Of a stretch of 64,000 nt of DNA, positions 20,393 through 32,436 are shown one piece after another; the stretch's first letter is position 1, and every line of letters starts with the position of its first letter. The notes under the pieces were generated by a model. That model saw only the letters and a list, made by a program, of their open reading frames with translations, was not told the DNA's origin and did no database searches. This DNA is from Aporrectodea caliginosa (lineage: Eukaryota; Annelida; Clitellata; Crassiclitellata; Lumbricidae). The stretch lies in assembly GCA_020284085.1 (NCBI GenBank), contig JACEVL010000209.1, forward strand, positions 62,001 through 126,000, given 5' to 3'. The translations under genes were made by a program, and so were the position numbers.

Positions 20393-21315
20393 CAGTGATG
20401 TGGTCTCGAGACCGCGGTCTTGGTCTCGAAACCGTCTCGAGACCGAAAAAATGCGGTCTTGGTCTTGGTCTCGGTCTTGAATGTGCCGGTTTTGGTCTTG
20501 GTCTTGAAAGGTGCGGTCTTGGTCTTGGTCTTAAAGGTGTGGTCTTGGTCTTGGGCGTCTGGTCTCGGTCATTCGCCTTTGGTCTTGGCCTTGCGCCTAT
20601 TGTTTGGCCTTTGATGGAACGAGAGTGGAGTATTTGTTAAATGTTATCAATATTTCCGGATATTCAGGATTTCTGAGATAGATTCGAATTCATGCGACGA
20701 TCCGCCAAGGACAAAGCAAGAGAGGACCTCGTTCGCTTCTTATCAGAAGCGACAAGAAAACGTCGAGACACAGTGAACCCTGACTTCTGTTGCTTTAGTG
20801 ACTAGTTAGGCTAACACTGATGCAGTTTCTCAAGGCAAAATCAGTAGTCGGGCAAGCGTTGGAAATCACGTATTTGGTGGGGAATTTTTTCTCTACAGGC
20901 TAAATATTTTTGTATTCCGCAACAGCTGCGCCTGTTGAAGTGTGTTTAGCTGTAGTGTGCTCTTCACGAGACCTGCCATGGCAGACTTGGGGACAAAAAC
21001 TGTAACTATAAATATTATAAGCATCTGATCCGAATTATGGGAATGTGTAACACTACAATTGAGAATTGCGTTTATAGTCTTGAGGCTTAGGTCTTGGTCC
21101 TGGACAATGCGGTCTTGGTCTCGGTCTTGGTCTTGGACCACCCGGTCTTGGTCTCGGTCTTGGTCTTGGACCACCCGGTCTTGGTCTTGGACCACGCGGT
21201 CTTGGTCTCGGTCTTGGTCTTGGACCACGCGGTCTTAGTCTGTGGTCTTGGTCTTGAACCACGCGGTCTTGGTCTCAGTCTTGGTCTTGGAATTTTGGTC
21301 TTGTGCACAACACTG
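20393..21315. mobile_element. Non-autonomous hAT-like element with GGTCTT/GGTCTC arrays
   Basis: Bounded by a perfect 8-bp direct repeat CATAAAGG (20385-20392 and 21316-21323), the duplication length typical of hAT transposons. The ends are CAGTGATGTG and, reversed, CAGTGTTGTG. Both subterminal regions (20400-20600 and 21085-21305) are arrays of a GGTCTTGGTCTCG-type unit in the same orientation. The roughly 460-bp centre encodes no transposase. Confidence 0.8.
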
Positions 21316-21386
21316 CATAAAGGCCGACGCTTAGCGAGAACAGAGCAGAACAGAGCAGATCATACGCATCTGATTATACTGTAGAA

Positions 21387-22186
21387 CAGGCTTGTCCAAC
21401 CTACGGCCCGCGGGCCACAATCCGGCCCGCTGAGTCAGTTCATCCGGCCCGCCGAGCCTTTAAAAATATTGATTTTTTTGTCTGTCTAAAATTGGGAATT
21501 GCATACTACGTTGCTAATTGGCCCGGTATTGAAAATTTCCTATAATTCTTTGCTTCACAAGACACACGATGTTTTAATGCTAGCTCTGTGTTGCAATACT
21601 TAATGTTGTTTTCGGCCTCAAATAACCATGTCGGAGGCAATTAGTGCAAGCAAAACGCAAAAATTGACTCAAAATGTAGTTTTTAAAAATGTGTAGACCG
21701 AGGAATTTTTTTCATTGACCATTCTGAGAGTGTTGCACTTGCTTAATCTGTCAAGAAAGGATAGCACAAGGAATATAGGCCTACTACTAAGAGGCTTTTC
21801 CAAATCTGTCCTATCCTGCACTTAGGTATATTGCACTCTTTAAGGCAGTACGTATGGTTGTGAACAGTTTTTGTCTACAATGCCAAACATTTAGAAACTC
21901 AAGATCACTACTAACAGATGGACATTTAACTGGAATACTTAGAATAGCTACACCAAGTGTTGAAGCAGTAGGCCTACTTGTGCAAGTACAAAAGCAATGT
22001 GAAGTATCCCATTATTACAAACAAATCAACAAAAATGTGACTCCTCATGTAACCAAGTAAAATTATTGTTCTTTAGTAGGCCTATTCGTCGAATTTTTAA
22101 ATCATTGATGAAATTTTTTCTTCGGCCCCCGAGGTCTTAGAAAAATGGCAATGTGGCCCCTCGCCCAAAAAGGTTGGACAACCCTG
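21387..22186. mobile_element. hAT (Charlie-like) element, non-autonomous relic
   Basis: Flanked by a perfect 8-bp duplication CTGTAGAA (21379-21386 and 22187-22194). The ends CAGGCTTGTCCAACCT and, reversed, CAGGGTTGTCCAACCT match at 15 of 16 positions. The terminal 'CGGCCCGCGGGCC' is typical of Charlie-group hATs by recollection. The interior has only short fragments of possible coding sequence with stops. Confidence 0.88.
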
Positions 22187-22284
22187 CTGTAGAACTTCCA
22201 GATAGAGGCATGTGGTCCTAACCGATGAAACCTCTAAGGAACCAATTTAATCGGCCACGAAGTTTACTATATTTATTTATTTAT

Positions 22285-22402
22285 TTGCATCGTCTTTTAA
22301 CACGCCATCCATCACTGATGCTAATCAATTGTGCATCAAGGAGCGCCTGTGATTGGCGTGCACTGCGAGAGGCGCTGTATAAATTGATAGATACAATACA
22401 AT
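22285..22402 (+). mobile_element. L2/CR1-like LINE or SINE 3' end with (ATACA)n tail
   Basis: GAGAGGCGCTGTATAAATTG followed by ATACAATACAATACAA. Same terminal block as the other copies. Confidence 0.6.
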
Positions 22403-22599
22403 ACAAAAGGACTTACACGTTCTTCTTTCGCCGCATTGTGATGGTCCATCTTCTCCGTCACTCTCTGATCTTCCCGTATTTATATAATGCCTCTAATAGA
22501 GAGACTCACAAAGGCGCTTGATGATTAGGCCTACGGCTGTCACTCAACGGCTTCAGTTGAAGCGACCTCGTCTGCCACACTGTGCATTATGATAGACCA

Positions 22600-22800
22600 A
22601 TTGACGTAATTGGACTAGATTAGATTATTGAGGATTTTCATTGGACTGGGCTGGATTTGATAGGATTGGATTGTGTTAGATTAAAGTGGATTAGATTAGA
22701 TTATAATTTGGATCAGATTTTAGATAAAATTTTGGATTAGAGTTTAGACTACATTAGATTTTAGATCAGATTTTAGATTAGGTTGGATTAACCGCCTACC
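22600..22800. repeat. Degenerate GGATTAGATT-type simple repeat
   Basis: Recurring TTAGATTAGATT and TTGGATTAG words without a fixed period. An (ATC)n run follows at 22905-22934. Confidence 0.7.
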
Positions 22801-22939
22801 GTAAACGATTGGGAATTTGTCTGGCAGAACTGTAGCCCACAGAGCGAGAGGTAGGAGAACAACCGCAGCCACAGTATGTCGCATCCGATGCAGAGCCTCA
22901 GAAAACGCCATCATCATCATCATCATCATCATCGAAACA

Positions 22940-24000
22940 TAACATCCAACTAACTGCTTCAAGAGCACCTGTTGGTTTTAGTTCAACGCGCCATCTAACG
23001 GTATTAGACACAATTAAAGCTATATTCCGTTCACGGCTACATATAGCGCCTTCGTGAGATCATATATAGGCGGACGATCGACGTTAATCTCCAACAACGT
23101 TTTTCGATCGCGCGACTTTTCTCTGAGCAGTGTAATCCGCAATGCAGTCAGCATACGCTGGTGATATCTCATCCGTCGAGTAGCCTACTTATTACAGAGA
23201 CGAGGCCAGGCGCTTCGCATGCACGGCGTAGTGCATCGGCAGCCGTTAGGTGGCAGGTTGAAAGCGGCGCTTGTGTGGATACCTCCTACATATATCATCC
23301 GTGTGACTGATGAATTCGGCAACATTTGCACCGAATTGCATCTGTAGTCATGTAGGCCTACATGCGTCTCTGGCAGCCATCCGTTTATACATGTATAAGA
23401 GGTCGTTGATGCCCATCATGCCCACCTATAGGCCTATAGACCTAATTATAAAGCCATCTCATAATATATGTTTACTATAATATATAAATTCTATGGAGTT
23501 ACGATGAATAACCGACAGAGTGGATATATACGTGTGTAACTGTGTATATATATATGTATTTATATATGTATGTATATTATATATGCTTCTTCACATTTGC
23601 ATATGTAGATTATATATATATGTGCATGCGTATATGTAGGCCTATGTATAGGCTATACCGTATACGTAAGCCAGCCCCGCTGAACTCTCATAGGAAAATA
23701 ATGCAGAATGCAGATATTATAGGCCTACTTACACAGAGAGATGAACAGATAGACAGACAGACGGACGGACTGACAAAGAGAAAGACATGAACTGTCTGAA
23801 TGATACAGATGCGCGTGGTCTCATTTGTAGCAGAGTGTAAAAACAGTCAAAACAGCATCACGTTTAACCAACGCGTAGGCCTACATACGACGGCTCATTC
23901 CTCATACAAAGGCTTACACACGTGGTATTTTATAGGGTGACCATATTCAAATTTCCATACAGTAATTATACACTTGGCGTCTAGTATGTCTACGTTATAC
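22940..24000. other. No gene seen; rich in TAGGCCTA and TATA runs
   Basis: Contains at least five TAGGCCTA palindromes (for example near 23354, 23431, 23637, 23720 and 23876) and AT microsatellite-like tracts at about 23540-23630. Confidence 0.5.
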
Positions 24001-24007
24001 AACAGTA

Positions 24008-24799
24008 GGGTAGAGTGGGGCAAAACGCCCCCTTTAACGGTTTTTGCTAAATTACAACGTAACAACATTCTAAGCATGAAATTATTGTAAGATCTTGTAC
24101 TGAATGTCCCAAGTAAAGTAAAATTTTGTCCGATAAAATTCCCAAAAAGACTATATTAAAAAATAATAAAATACAGAGTGCTTCAAAGGGGGCGTTTGCC
24201 CCACCTGGGGCAAAACGCCCCCGTGATCTGACCCCACCCCCGCCGCCGCCTGAAAAGTCGATGCACACAATCAACTGGATTCACTGCATTGATGCAACAA
24301 TAACTATAAGAAGTAAAGATCTCTATAATTTTGTTAAAAGATGTCATACAAAATAATTAAATACAAAAATACGCTTTGCTCCAGGTGACTCTGAGGTGAA
24401 GGGGGCGTTTTGCCCCATGTCAACATTTTCCATTGGGGGCGTTTTGCCCCGCTTGGTGCTACCTTGTGAGATTGCCCATATAATAAAAAATTGATATGTT
24501 AAAGCCCCATTTATTGTGCACAGTAATTCGATATAGGGTATACTTTAGACCTATATTTGTATTATTGGCTATGTCTAGCGTTTTGGCACCATTAATGATA
24601 CAGACTTGGCGGCTGACTCTTATAAGGAAACACGAAAAAAATCAATTTTTCTAAAATAAAAATAAGCAAACCATCTAAAGATAAATAACTGACGATTATC
24701 TCATTAGGGTACAACTAAGAAACCCCAGAACACTACAAAATTTCAGTACATGGCATGGAAGGACAGAGCCGGGAGGGGGCGTTTTGCCCCACTCTACCC
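24008..24799. mobile_element. 792-bp MITE with 26-bp perfect terminal inverted repeats, TA target site
   Basis: The ends GGGTAGAGTGGGGCAAAACG... are perfect inverted repeats for 26 bp, and TA flanks both sides (24006-24007 and 24800-24801). This matches Tc1/mariner-type target use, though other superfamilies also use TA. Additional internal copies of GGGGGCGTTTTGCCCC lie near 24188-24225, 24400 and 24436. No transposase frame, so it needs a partner in trans. Confidence 0.88.
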
Positions 24800-24940
24800 T
24801 ACACACACGCACATAGGAAAAAATATTAACATACATAGGCTACACACACGAACACACATAGGCACACAGTATATGTTCAAATAAATCTTAATATTTGTGT
24901 AGACTCTACATATGTTTATTCACGTTGGTGCCACAGGTGC

Positions 24941-25090
24941 AGAGTGATGATGATGATGATGATCATCATGATTATGATGGTGGTGGTGGTAGTGGTGATG
25001 ATGATGATGATGATGGTGGTGGTTATGATGATGATGATGCCGATGATGATGATGATGATGATGACGACGACGACGATGACAATGATGATA
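24941..25090. repeat. (GAT)n microsatellite
   Basis: Degenerate GAT/GGT/GAC triplets. Poly-Asp and poly-His frames are artefacts. Confidence 0.95.
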
Positions 25091-25365
25091 TCCACCCACA
25101 GAAGCAGGCGATCTTTGCGATGCTTTGGCGTCGAAGGCAGCAGCATAGCACATACCGTGACATACGTCAGTGAACGCTATAATACAGATGCTGTTTTTTC
25201 TACCATATATACGTATAAGCAGGAAACCCTTCCATCTTTGCTAAATCATTCAGTTGCCCTAAACAGGAAACCCTGGTCTTCCCCATCTTTGCGAAATCAC
25301 TCAGCCGCATCTGGTAGAATGAGCGTCAATAGCAGGGGTGGTAGATTGTTCCCAGCAGTAGTAGA

Positions 25366-25535
25366 AGGACTATGGTTGACAGCCCAATTCATCAGGAACG
25401 ACTATGGTTGACAGCCCAATTCATCAGGAACGACTATGGTTGACAGCCCACTTCATCAGGAACGACTATGGTTGACAGCCCACTTCATCAGGAACGACTA
25501 TGGTTGACAGCCCACTTCATCAGGAACGACTATAT
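25366..25535. repeat. 32-bp tandem repeat, five copies
   Basis: The unit starts CGACTATGGTTGACAGCCCA. Copies are near-perfect, with an A/C switch separating the first two from the rest. Confidence 0.9.
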
Positions 25536-25663
25536 TTTCTGGCACACTTCATTAGGCCAAGTACAGTTCAAAAGTCAAACGATTACATCAGCCTGAAACA
25601 CACACCCACTAATTAAAAGCTGTGGGAGGCTCATTTCAAGGGTCGCTCTTCTTAGGACCAGTG

Positions 25664-25789
<126 letters not shown>

Positions 25790-25799
25790 CGACAAGCTC

Positions 25800-26225
25800 T
25801 ACTAGCCAACTCGAATTATAGAGAAATGGAGTGAGTTAGGTCTTTGGCTTACAAGGCGCCCAAGGAACACGCTTAAAATCTTCATTAAGCTCAATTTGCA
25901 ATATTTACATTACACGCAAATGCACTCTAAGCATTCATCAGCCTTTTACACGCTTAATGGCCGAACATCTTAGCCATTACACGCTGAGGCCAAAGCATTT
26001 GGCGTTTCTACTTGCATCAAATGAGCGAGCAAGCCATTGAATTATAGAATGAGGCACTCAGTTAGGCTTCACACACAATACATAAACCTTGTATTTCTCG
26101 TCAATTTTAGAAAAAGGCACAGATCTCTTGGTATTCAATGGCTCATGCATTCGATGCTTATACTGAAATTAGCAGCTAGTCATTAACCTTTTTGTGCACC
26201 AGAAACTTCACTACCATTCACATCA
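25800..26225. other. No gene seen
   Basis: Non-coding flank between the (AC)n tract and the minisatellite. Confidence 0.4.
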
Positions 26226-28210
26226 AACACGTGTGGTTTTTCTTAACTTGAGCTCTGCCTATTTTAAATTTTTTATTAACTTGAGCTCGGCATCTTTTAA
26301 ATTTTTTCTTAACTTGAGTTCTGCTTCTTTTAAATTTTTCTTAACTTGAACTCTACATCATTTAAATTTTTCTCAACTTGTGCTTTTTCTTATCTTGTAC
26401 TTTGCATCATTTTTTTAAATTTTTTCTTAGCTCGAGTTCTGCATCTTTTAAATTTTTCTTAACTTGAGCTCGGCATCTTTTAAATTTTTCTTAACTTGAG
26501 TTATGCTTCTTTTAAATTTTTCTTAACTTGAACTCTACAACATTTAAATTTTTCTTAACTTGTGCTTTTTCTTATCTTGTACTTAGCATCCGTTAAATTT
26601 TTCTTAACTTGCAGTTTGCTTCTCTTAAACTTTTTCTTAACTTGAGCTCGGCATCTTTTAAATTTTTCTTAACTTGAGTTCTGCTTCTTTAAAATATTTA
26701 TTAACTTGAGCTCTACATCATTTAAATTTTTCGTAACTTTGCATCCGTTCATTTGTTTCATAACTTGCAGTTTGCTTCGTTTAAATTTTTTCTTAACGTG
26801 AGAATTTTCTTAACCTGAGCTCTGCCTCTTTTAAATTTTTCTTAACTTGAGCTCGGCATCTTTTAAATATTTTCTTAACTTGAGTTCTGCTTTTTTTTTA
26901 AATTTTTTCTTAACTTGAACTCTACATCATTTAAATTTTTCGTAACTTTACATCCGTTCAATTGTTTCATAACTTGCAGTTTGCTTCGTTTAAATTTTTT
27001 CTTAACGTGAGAATTTTCTTAACCTGAGTTCTGCTTCTTTTAAATTTTTCTTAACTTGAACTCTACATCATTTAAATTTTTCTTAACTTGTGCTTTTTCT
27101 TATCTTGTACTTTGCATCTTTTAAATTTTTTTTTTCTTAGCTCGAGTTCTGCATCTTTTAAATTTTTCTTAACTTGAGCTCGGCATCTTTTAAATTTTTC
27201 TTAACTTGAGTTATGCTTCTTTTAAATTTTTCTTAACTTGAACTCTACATCATTTAAATTTTTCTTAACTTGTGCTTTTTCTTATCTTGTACTTTGCATC
27301 CGTTAAATTTTTCTTAACTTGCAGTTTGCTTCTCTTAAACTTTTTCTTAACTTGAGCTCGGCATCTTTTAAATTTTTCTTAACTTGAGTTCTGCTTCTTT
27401 AAAATATTTCTTAACTTGAACTCTACATCATTTAAATTTTTCGTAACTTTGCATCCGTTCAATTGTTTCATAACTTGCAGTTTGCTTCGTTTAAATTTTT
27501 TCTTAACGTGAGAATTTTCTTAACCTGAGCTCTGCCTCTTTTAAATTTTTCTTAACTTGAGCTCGGCATCTTTTAAATATTTTCTTAACTTGAGTTCTGC
27601 TTTTTTAAAAAATTTTCTTAACTTGAACTCTACATCATTTAAATTTGTCGTAACTTTGCATCCGTTAAATTTTTTCATAACTTGCAGTTTGCTTTGTTTA
27701 AATTTTTTCTTAACGTGAGAATTTTCTTAACTTGAGCTCTGCCTCTTTTAAATTTTTATTAACTTGTGCGTTTTCATAAGTTGTGCTCTGCATCATTTTT
27801 CTCAACTTGTGCTTTTTCTTAGCTCGAGTTCTGCATCTTTTAAATTTTTCTTAACTTGAGCTCAGCATCTTTTAAATTTTTCTTAACTTGAGTTCTACTT
27901 CTTTTAAATTTTTCTTAACTTGTGCTTTTTCTTATCTTGTACTTTGCATCCGTTAAATTTTTCTTAACTTACAGTTTGCTTCTCTTAAAATTTTTCTTAA
28001 CTTGAGCTCGGCATCTTTTAAATTTTTCTTAACTTGAGTTCTGCTTCTTTTAAATTTTTCTTAACTTGAGCTCTACATCATTTAAATTCTTCCTAACTTG
28101 TGCTTTTTCTTATCTTGTACTTTGCATCAGTTAAATTTTTTCATAACTTGCTGCTTGCTTCGTTTAAATTTTTATTAACTTGTGCTTTTTTCATAACGTG
28201 TAATTTGCAT
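26226..28210. repeat. 2-kb minisatellite, about 33-bp unit with higher-order period near 710 bp
   Basis: Each unit has TTTAAATTTTTCTTAACTTG followed by a variable word (AGCTCGGCATC, AGTTCTGCTTC, AACTCTACATC, TGCTTTTTCTTATC and others). The same order of variants recurs; for example, the rare TTATGCTTCT variant is at 26501 and 27211. Confidence 0.9.
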
Positions 28211-29150
28211 CGTTTATAGTTCAGGCATTGTACATTCCAACGAATAGGTTTCTTCAAGCGGTTTATTCTGCGTAGCAATTTTCTTTTACAGATGGAGCGA
28301 TAGAGGCAGTTAAGCATTTTGGCTGGGAGTGTGGGAGGCAGAGAGGGTGAGAGTGAGACATACTCACAGTAATTGTCAATTTTAACCGACTCGAATACAA
28401 GCGGAATGATTATTTTCGCATGGCAAGAAGGACAGCAACTAGTTTTGGAGAGAGAGACGTGTAAAATAAGGCTGTTTAACAGAGGAATTTTTTAGCAAAG
28501 TTTAACAGAGTCGCATGATCTTACCTAAAATTACAATTACATAGGCTACGACGCATAGAAGTGTGAGTGCTCTCCACTCACTGTGAATTTATGGCATTTA
28601 GAATTCAATGCAAAGCAGTACTATAACTCTTTCATATCGTTTCTGAAATACATCCAGCATCATTATTATTATTAAGCGTACACAGTTGAGGAGTTTTGCT
28701 GAGTCTGCTCTCTATAACTCGCCACCAACAATGAATGAACTCACACCGCTTGTTTCGACAGAAACATAAAACCTCATCTTCATCTATTCAGAAGTTGCCA
28801 CTTTAGAAGTTATATCAGATTTTTTAAAGTGTATGAGGTTGTCGTTACAGACCCACCCGCAACAAGTAAGTCTTCCCCATCCCCGCATGGTTTGTCCCCA
28901 TCCCCGCAGGTTTTCTACCCATCCCCACAGGACGACATCACTCTCCGCAAAAAGTTTACACAAATTCAAATTTACAAAATAACATATTTTAGCTTACAAA
29001 GCTATTTGTATTGCTGACTGCATTAGTCTGTTATTATCTTATCGACAGCTTGCATTAACCAAGCCCGGACTATTTCTGACTAGTAGGCTCCAGGAAATAA
29101 GAAAATCTGCTTATCAGTTCTCAAGTTCATAACATTACTGGAGTTTAGTG
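28211..29150. other. No gene seen
   Basis: Mixed-composition non-coding sequence. A three-copy CCCCATCCCCGCA-type repeat lies at 28878-28930. Confidence 0.45.
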
Positions 29151-29154
29151 CCGG

Positions 29155-30405
29155 TTCATTCCCCATTACCGCGGTATTACCGCAATTGTTGTTCCCATTA
29201 CCGCGGTATTACCGTAATTGTTGTCCCCATTACCGCGGTATTACCGCAATTGTTGTCCCCATTACCGCGGTATTACCGCAATTGTTGTCCCCATTACCGC
29301 GGTATTACCGCAATTGTTGTCCCCATTACCGCGGTATTACCACAATTGTTGTCCCCATTACCGCGGGGAAAAAATTCCGCGAGAGTAAACCCCATTATTG
29401 CGGTATTACCGCAATTGTTGTCCCCATTACCGCGGTATTACCGCAATTGTTGTTCCCATTACCGCGGTATTACCGCAATTGTTGTCCCCATTACCGCGGT
29501 ATTACCGCAATTGTTGTCTCCATTACCGCGGTATTACCACAATTGTTGTCCCCATTACCGCGGGGAAAAAATTCCGCGAGAGTAAACCCCATTATTGCGG
29601 TATTACCGCAATTGTTGTCCCCATTACCGCGGTATTACCGCAATTGTTGTCCCCATTACCGCAATTGTTGTCCCCATTACCGCGGTATTACCACAATTGT
29701 TGTCCCCGGTACCGCGGGACTTACCGCGGGGAAAAAATTCCGCGAGAGTAAACTCCATTACCGCGGTATTACCGCAATTGTTGTCCCATTACCGAAATAT
29801 TACTGCAATTGTTGTCTCCATTACCGCGGTATTACCGCAATTGTTGTCCCCATTACCGCAATTGTTGTCCCCATTACCGCGGTATAACCGCAATTGTTGT
29901 CCTCATTACCGCGAGATTTACCGCGAAAAAAATTCCGCGAGAGTAAACCCCATTACCGCGGTATTACCGCAATTGTTGTCCCCATTACCGCGGTATTACC
30001 GCTATTGTTATCCCCATTACCGCGGGATTACCACAATTGTTGTCCCCATTACCGCGGTATAAACGCAATTGTTGTCCTCATTACCGCGGGATTTATCGCG
30101 AGAAAAAATTCCGCGAGAGTAAACCCCATTACCGCGGTATTACCGCAATTGTTGTCCCCATTACCGCGGTATTACCGCTATTGTTGTCCCCATTACCGCG
30201 GGATTACCACAATTGTTGTCCCCATTACCGCGGGATTTATCGCGGGAAAATAAATTCCGAGAGTAAACCCCATTACCGCGGTATTACCGCAATTGTTGTC
30301 CCCATTACCGCGGTATTACTGCAATTGTTGTCCCCATTACCGCGGGATTACCGCGGTTTTCCCGCGGGAAATTCCGCGAGCGTAAACCCCATTACCGCGG
30401 TAGAC
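29155..30405. repeat. 1.25-kb GC-rich minisatellite, 32-bp unit, with spacer-defined super-units
   Basis: The unit is CCCATTACCGCGGTATTACC plus GCAATTGTTGTC. Super-units of about 120-200 bp end in a GGGAAAAAATTCCGCGAGAG block (about 29365, 29563, 29732, 29923, 30100, 30246 and 30365). Because 32 is not divisible by 3, all three frames give the same peptide pattern, so the long frames are not genes. Confidence 0.93.
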
Positions 30406-30652
30406 AAACAGACATGCACACAGACAGGCCGGCATATAGACAGACAGGCAAATAGGCAGGCAGGCAGTGAGGCAGACATTCAGATAGACAGACATGCAGA
30501 CAGACACGCAAATAGGCAGACAAACAGGCAGGCAATCAGACAGGCAGGCAGGCAGATAGACAGACATACAGACAGGCAGACATACTGACATACAGACAGA
30601 CAGGCAGATAGACGGACAGGCAGGCAGACAGACACACAGACAGGCAGATCCA
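30402..30652. repeat. (CAGACAGG)n-type simple repeat
   Basis: Degenerate CAGA/CAGG tetranucleotides. Confidence 0.95.
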
Positions 30653-30659
30653 CTACTAT

Positions 30660-30990
30660 TTTCTCAGCATCTAAAGGAGTATGAATAGATATCAAAAGGA
30701 ATGGTTAAACCTGGATCAAGACAAGCATGAATTTGCAAGCAATGTAAAAAAAATTGATTAGTGATTTTCACCTTCGATTGATGGCTGCTAATGCTTATGT
30801 CCACCACAATTTCATTGACACATAAGACATCATCTGATGCCACTCTTAGTTCCTAAATCAATACAAACATGTCAAGACTAAGACAAAATAAAATAAAGAT
30901 TTGTTCTAGAAATTACAAGAAAGGTATGCAAAATTAAAGCAAACAGCACCCAATGCCTGAGACAACAGTGTAACCAGTCAGGCAAGTCTT
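30660..30990. other. No gene seen
   Basis: Short AT-rich stretch between repeats. Confidence 0.4.
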
Positions 30991-31180
30991 TACTCGCAAG
31001 TCCTTGGCACCGTCGATTGACGCTTTGTCATTAGATAGTGGTGGTTAATAAATTCAGATTAATAATAGTAATAATAATAATAATAACAATTACAATTTAA
31101 ATCTCCACACGGAGAGATTGTGTGTAGGGACTTTGAGCAAGTCTTTACTCGCAAGTCCTTGGCACCATCGATTGATGCTT

Positions 31181-31262
31181 TGTTATTATTATTATTATTA
31201 CAGTAGTTTTATATAGCGCCCCTTCAAGACAGTCTACTCAGGAGCGCTCCATTGTCATTAGA
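31181..31262 (-). mobile_element. L2/CR1-like 3' end with (AAT)n tail
   Basis: Minus strand: GGAGCGCTCCTGAGTAG...CTTGAAGGGGCGCTATATAAA, then ATA/AAT repeats. It has inserted into, or seeded, the AAT-containing array. Confidence 0.65.
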
Positions 31263-31329
31263 TAGTGGTGCTTAATAAATTCAGATTAATAATAATAGTA
31301 ATAATAATAATAAATTCAGATTAATAATA

Positions 31330-31381
<52 letters not shown>

Positions 31382-31943
31382 TTACAATCTCCACACGGAG
31401 AGGTTGTGTCTAGGGACTTTGACCAATCTTTACTCGCAAGTCCTTGGCACCATCGATTGATGCTTTGTCATTAGATAGTGGTGCTTAATAAATTCAGATT
31501 AATAATAATAGTAATAATAATAATAATAATAACAATTACAATTTAAATTTCCACACACAGAGGTTCTGCATAGCGACTTTGATCAAGTCTTACATCTTAC
31601 ATCTTAGACTGATGCTTTGTCACTAGATAGTGGTGCTTAATAAATTCAGATTAATAATAGTAATATTAATAATAATAATAATAACAATTACAATTTAAAT
31701 ATCCACACAGAGGTTCTGCATAGCGACTTTGATCAAGTCTTACATCTTACATCTTAGACTGATGCTTTGTCACTAGATAGTGGTGCCGAATAAATTCAGA
31801 TTAATAATAGTAAAATTAATAATAATAATAACAATTACACTTTAAATATCCACACAGAGGTTCTGCATAGCGACTTTGATCAAGTCTTACATCTTACATC
31901 TTAGACTGATGCTTTGTCACTAGATAGTGGTGCTGAATAAATT

Positions 31944-31955
31944 CAGATTAATAAT
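31944..31955. repeat. Target site duplication (left) of the RTE-like element
   Basis: CAGATTAATAAT, identical to 35288-35299. Confidence 0.85.
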
Positions 31956-31962
31956 CACCTTG

Positions 31963-32436
31963 TCACCTTGTGCTGTCAGTTCTTGGAACTTTAGCGACCT
32001 TCATGATCAAGCCTCTCCATTTCCTTCTGTCCGCCGTCGCATCTCTCAGTTCTGCCAAATTCATTCCAGTTGTTTCATGTATCTCGTCCATCCACTTTTT
32101 CCTTGGTCGTCCTTGTTTTCTCCTTCCCTCTCCATATGCTAACATCATTTCCTTTTCCAGTCCATCTGATCGCATGACATGACCAAAGAACCTCAACTTT
32201 GCTCTTAGCACGGTTTGTTGTAGTGTCTCTTCCTTCTCAATTCCAATACTCCATCGCACCCAATCATTGGTCTTTTTCTCTTTCCATGATATTCTCTGCA
32301 TCTTCCTCCATATCCACATTTCGCATGCGTTAATCTTTTTTCTCATTTTCTTGGTCATTGTCCATGTCTCGCTGCCGTATGTTACTGTTGGTATGATCAA
32401 AGCCTTCACCAATCTTTTTTTCGTGTCTATACTCAC
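31963..32436 (-). pseudogene. C-terminal continuation of the RTE-like ORF (shifted frame)
   Basis: 157 codons read as the direct continuation of the preceding ORF ('LVKALIIPTVTYGSETWTM', 'RFFGHVMRS', 'GRPRKKWMDEI'). It ends at TGA 31963-31965, about 7 bp from the element's 3' end. It has no start of its own. Confidence 0.85.

Larger units (their letters stand above)
30990..31955. repeat. Tandem repeat of about 150 bp with embedded (AAT)n
   Basis: The unit contains CTTTGTCANTAGATAGTGGTG, ATAAATTCAGATTAATAATA, a variable AAT run, CAATTTAAATNTCCACAC and AGCGACTTTGATCAAGTC. Anchors at 31611, 31761 and 31908 give periods near 150 bp. Earlier units are longer because the AAT run has expanded. The array resumes at 35288 after the retrotransposon. 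Confidence 0.88.

Noticed and set aside
24895..25173. Asp-rich acidic protein
   Set aside because: Translation of a (GAT)n microsatellite.
29155..30405. CRISPR-like array
   Set aside because: Units are contiguous 32-bp monomers without unique spacers, in a eukaryotic setting, with no cas genes.
29148..30588. Long frames rich in Tyr, Arg, Asn and Cys
   Set aside because: Every frame of the 32-bp minisatellite gives the same peptide pattern. There are no start, splice or codon signals of a gene.
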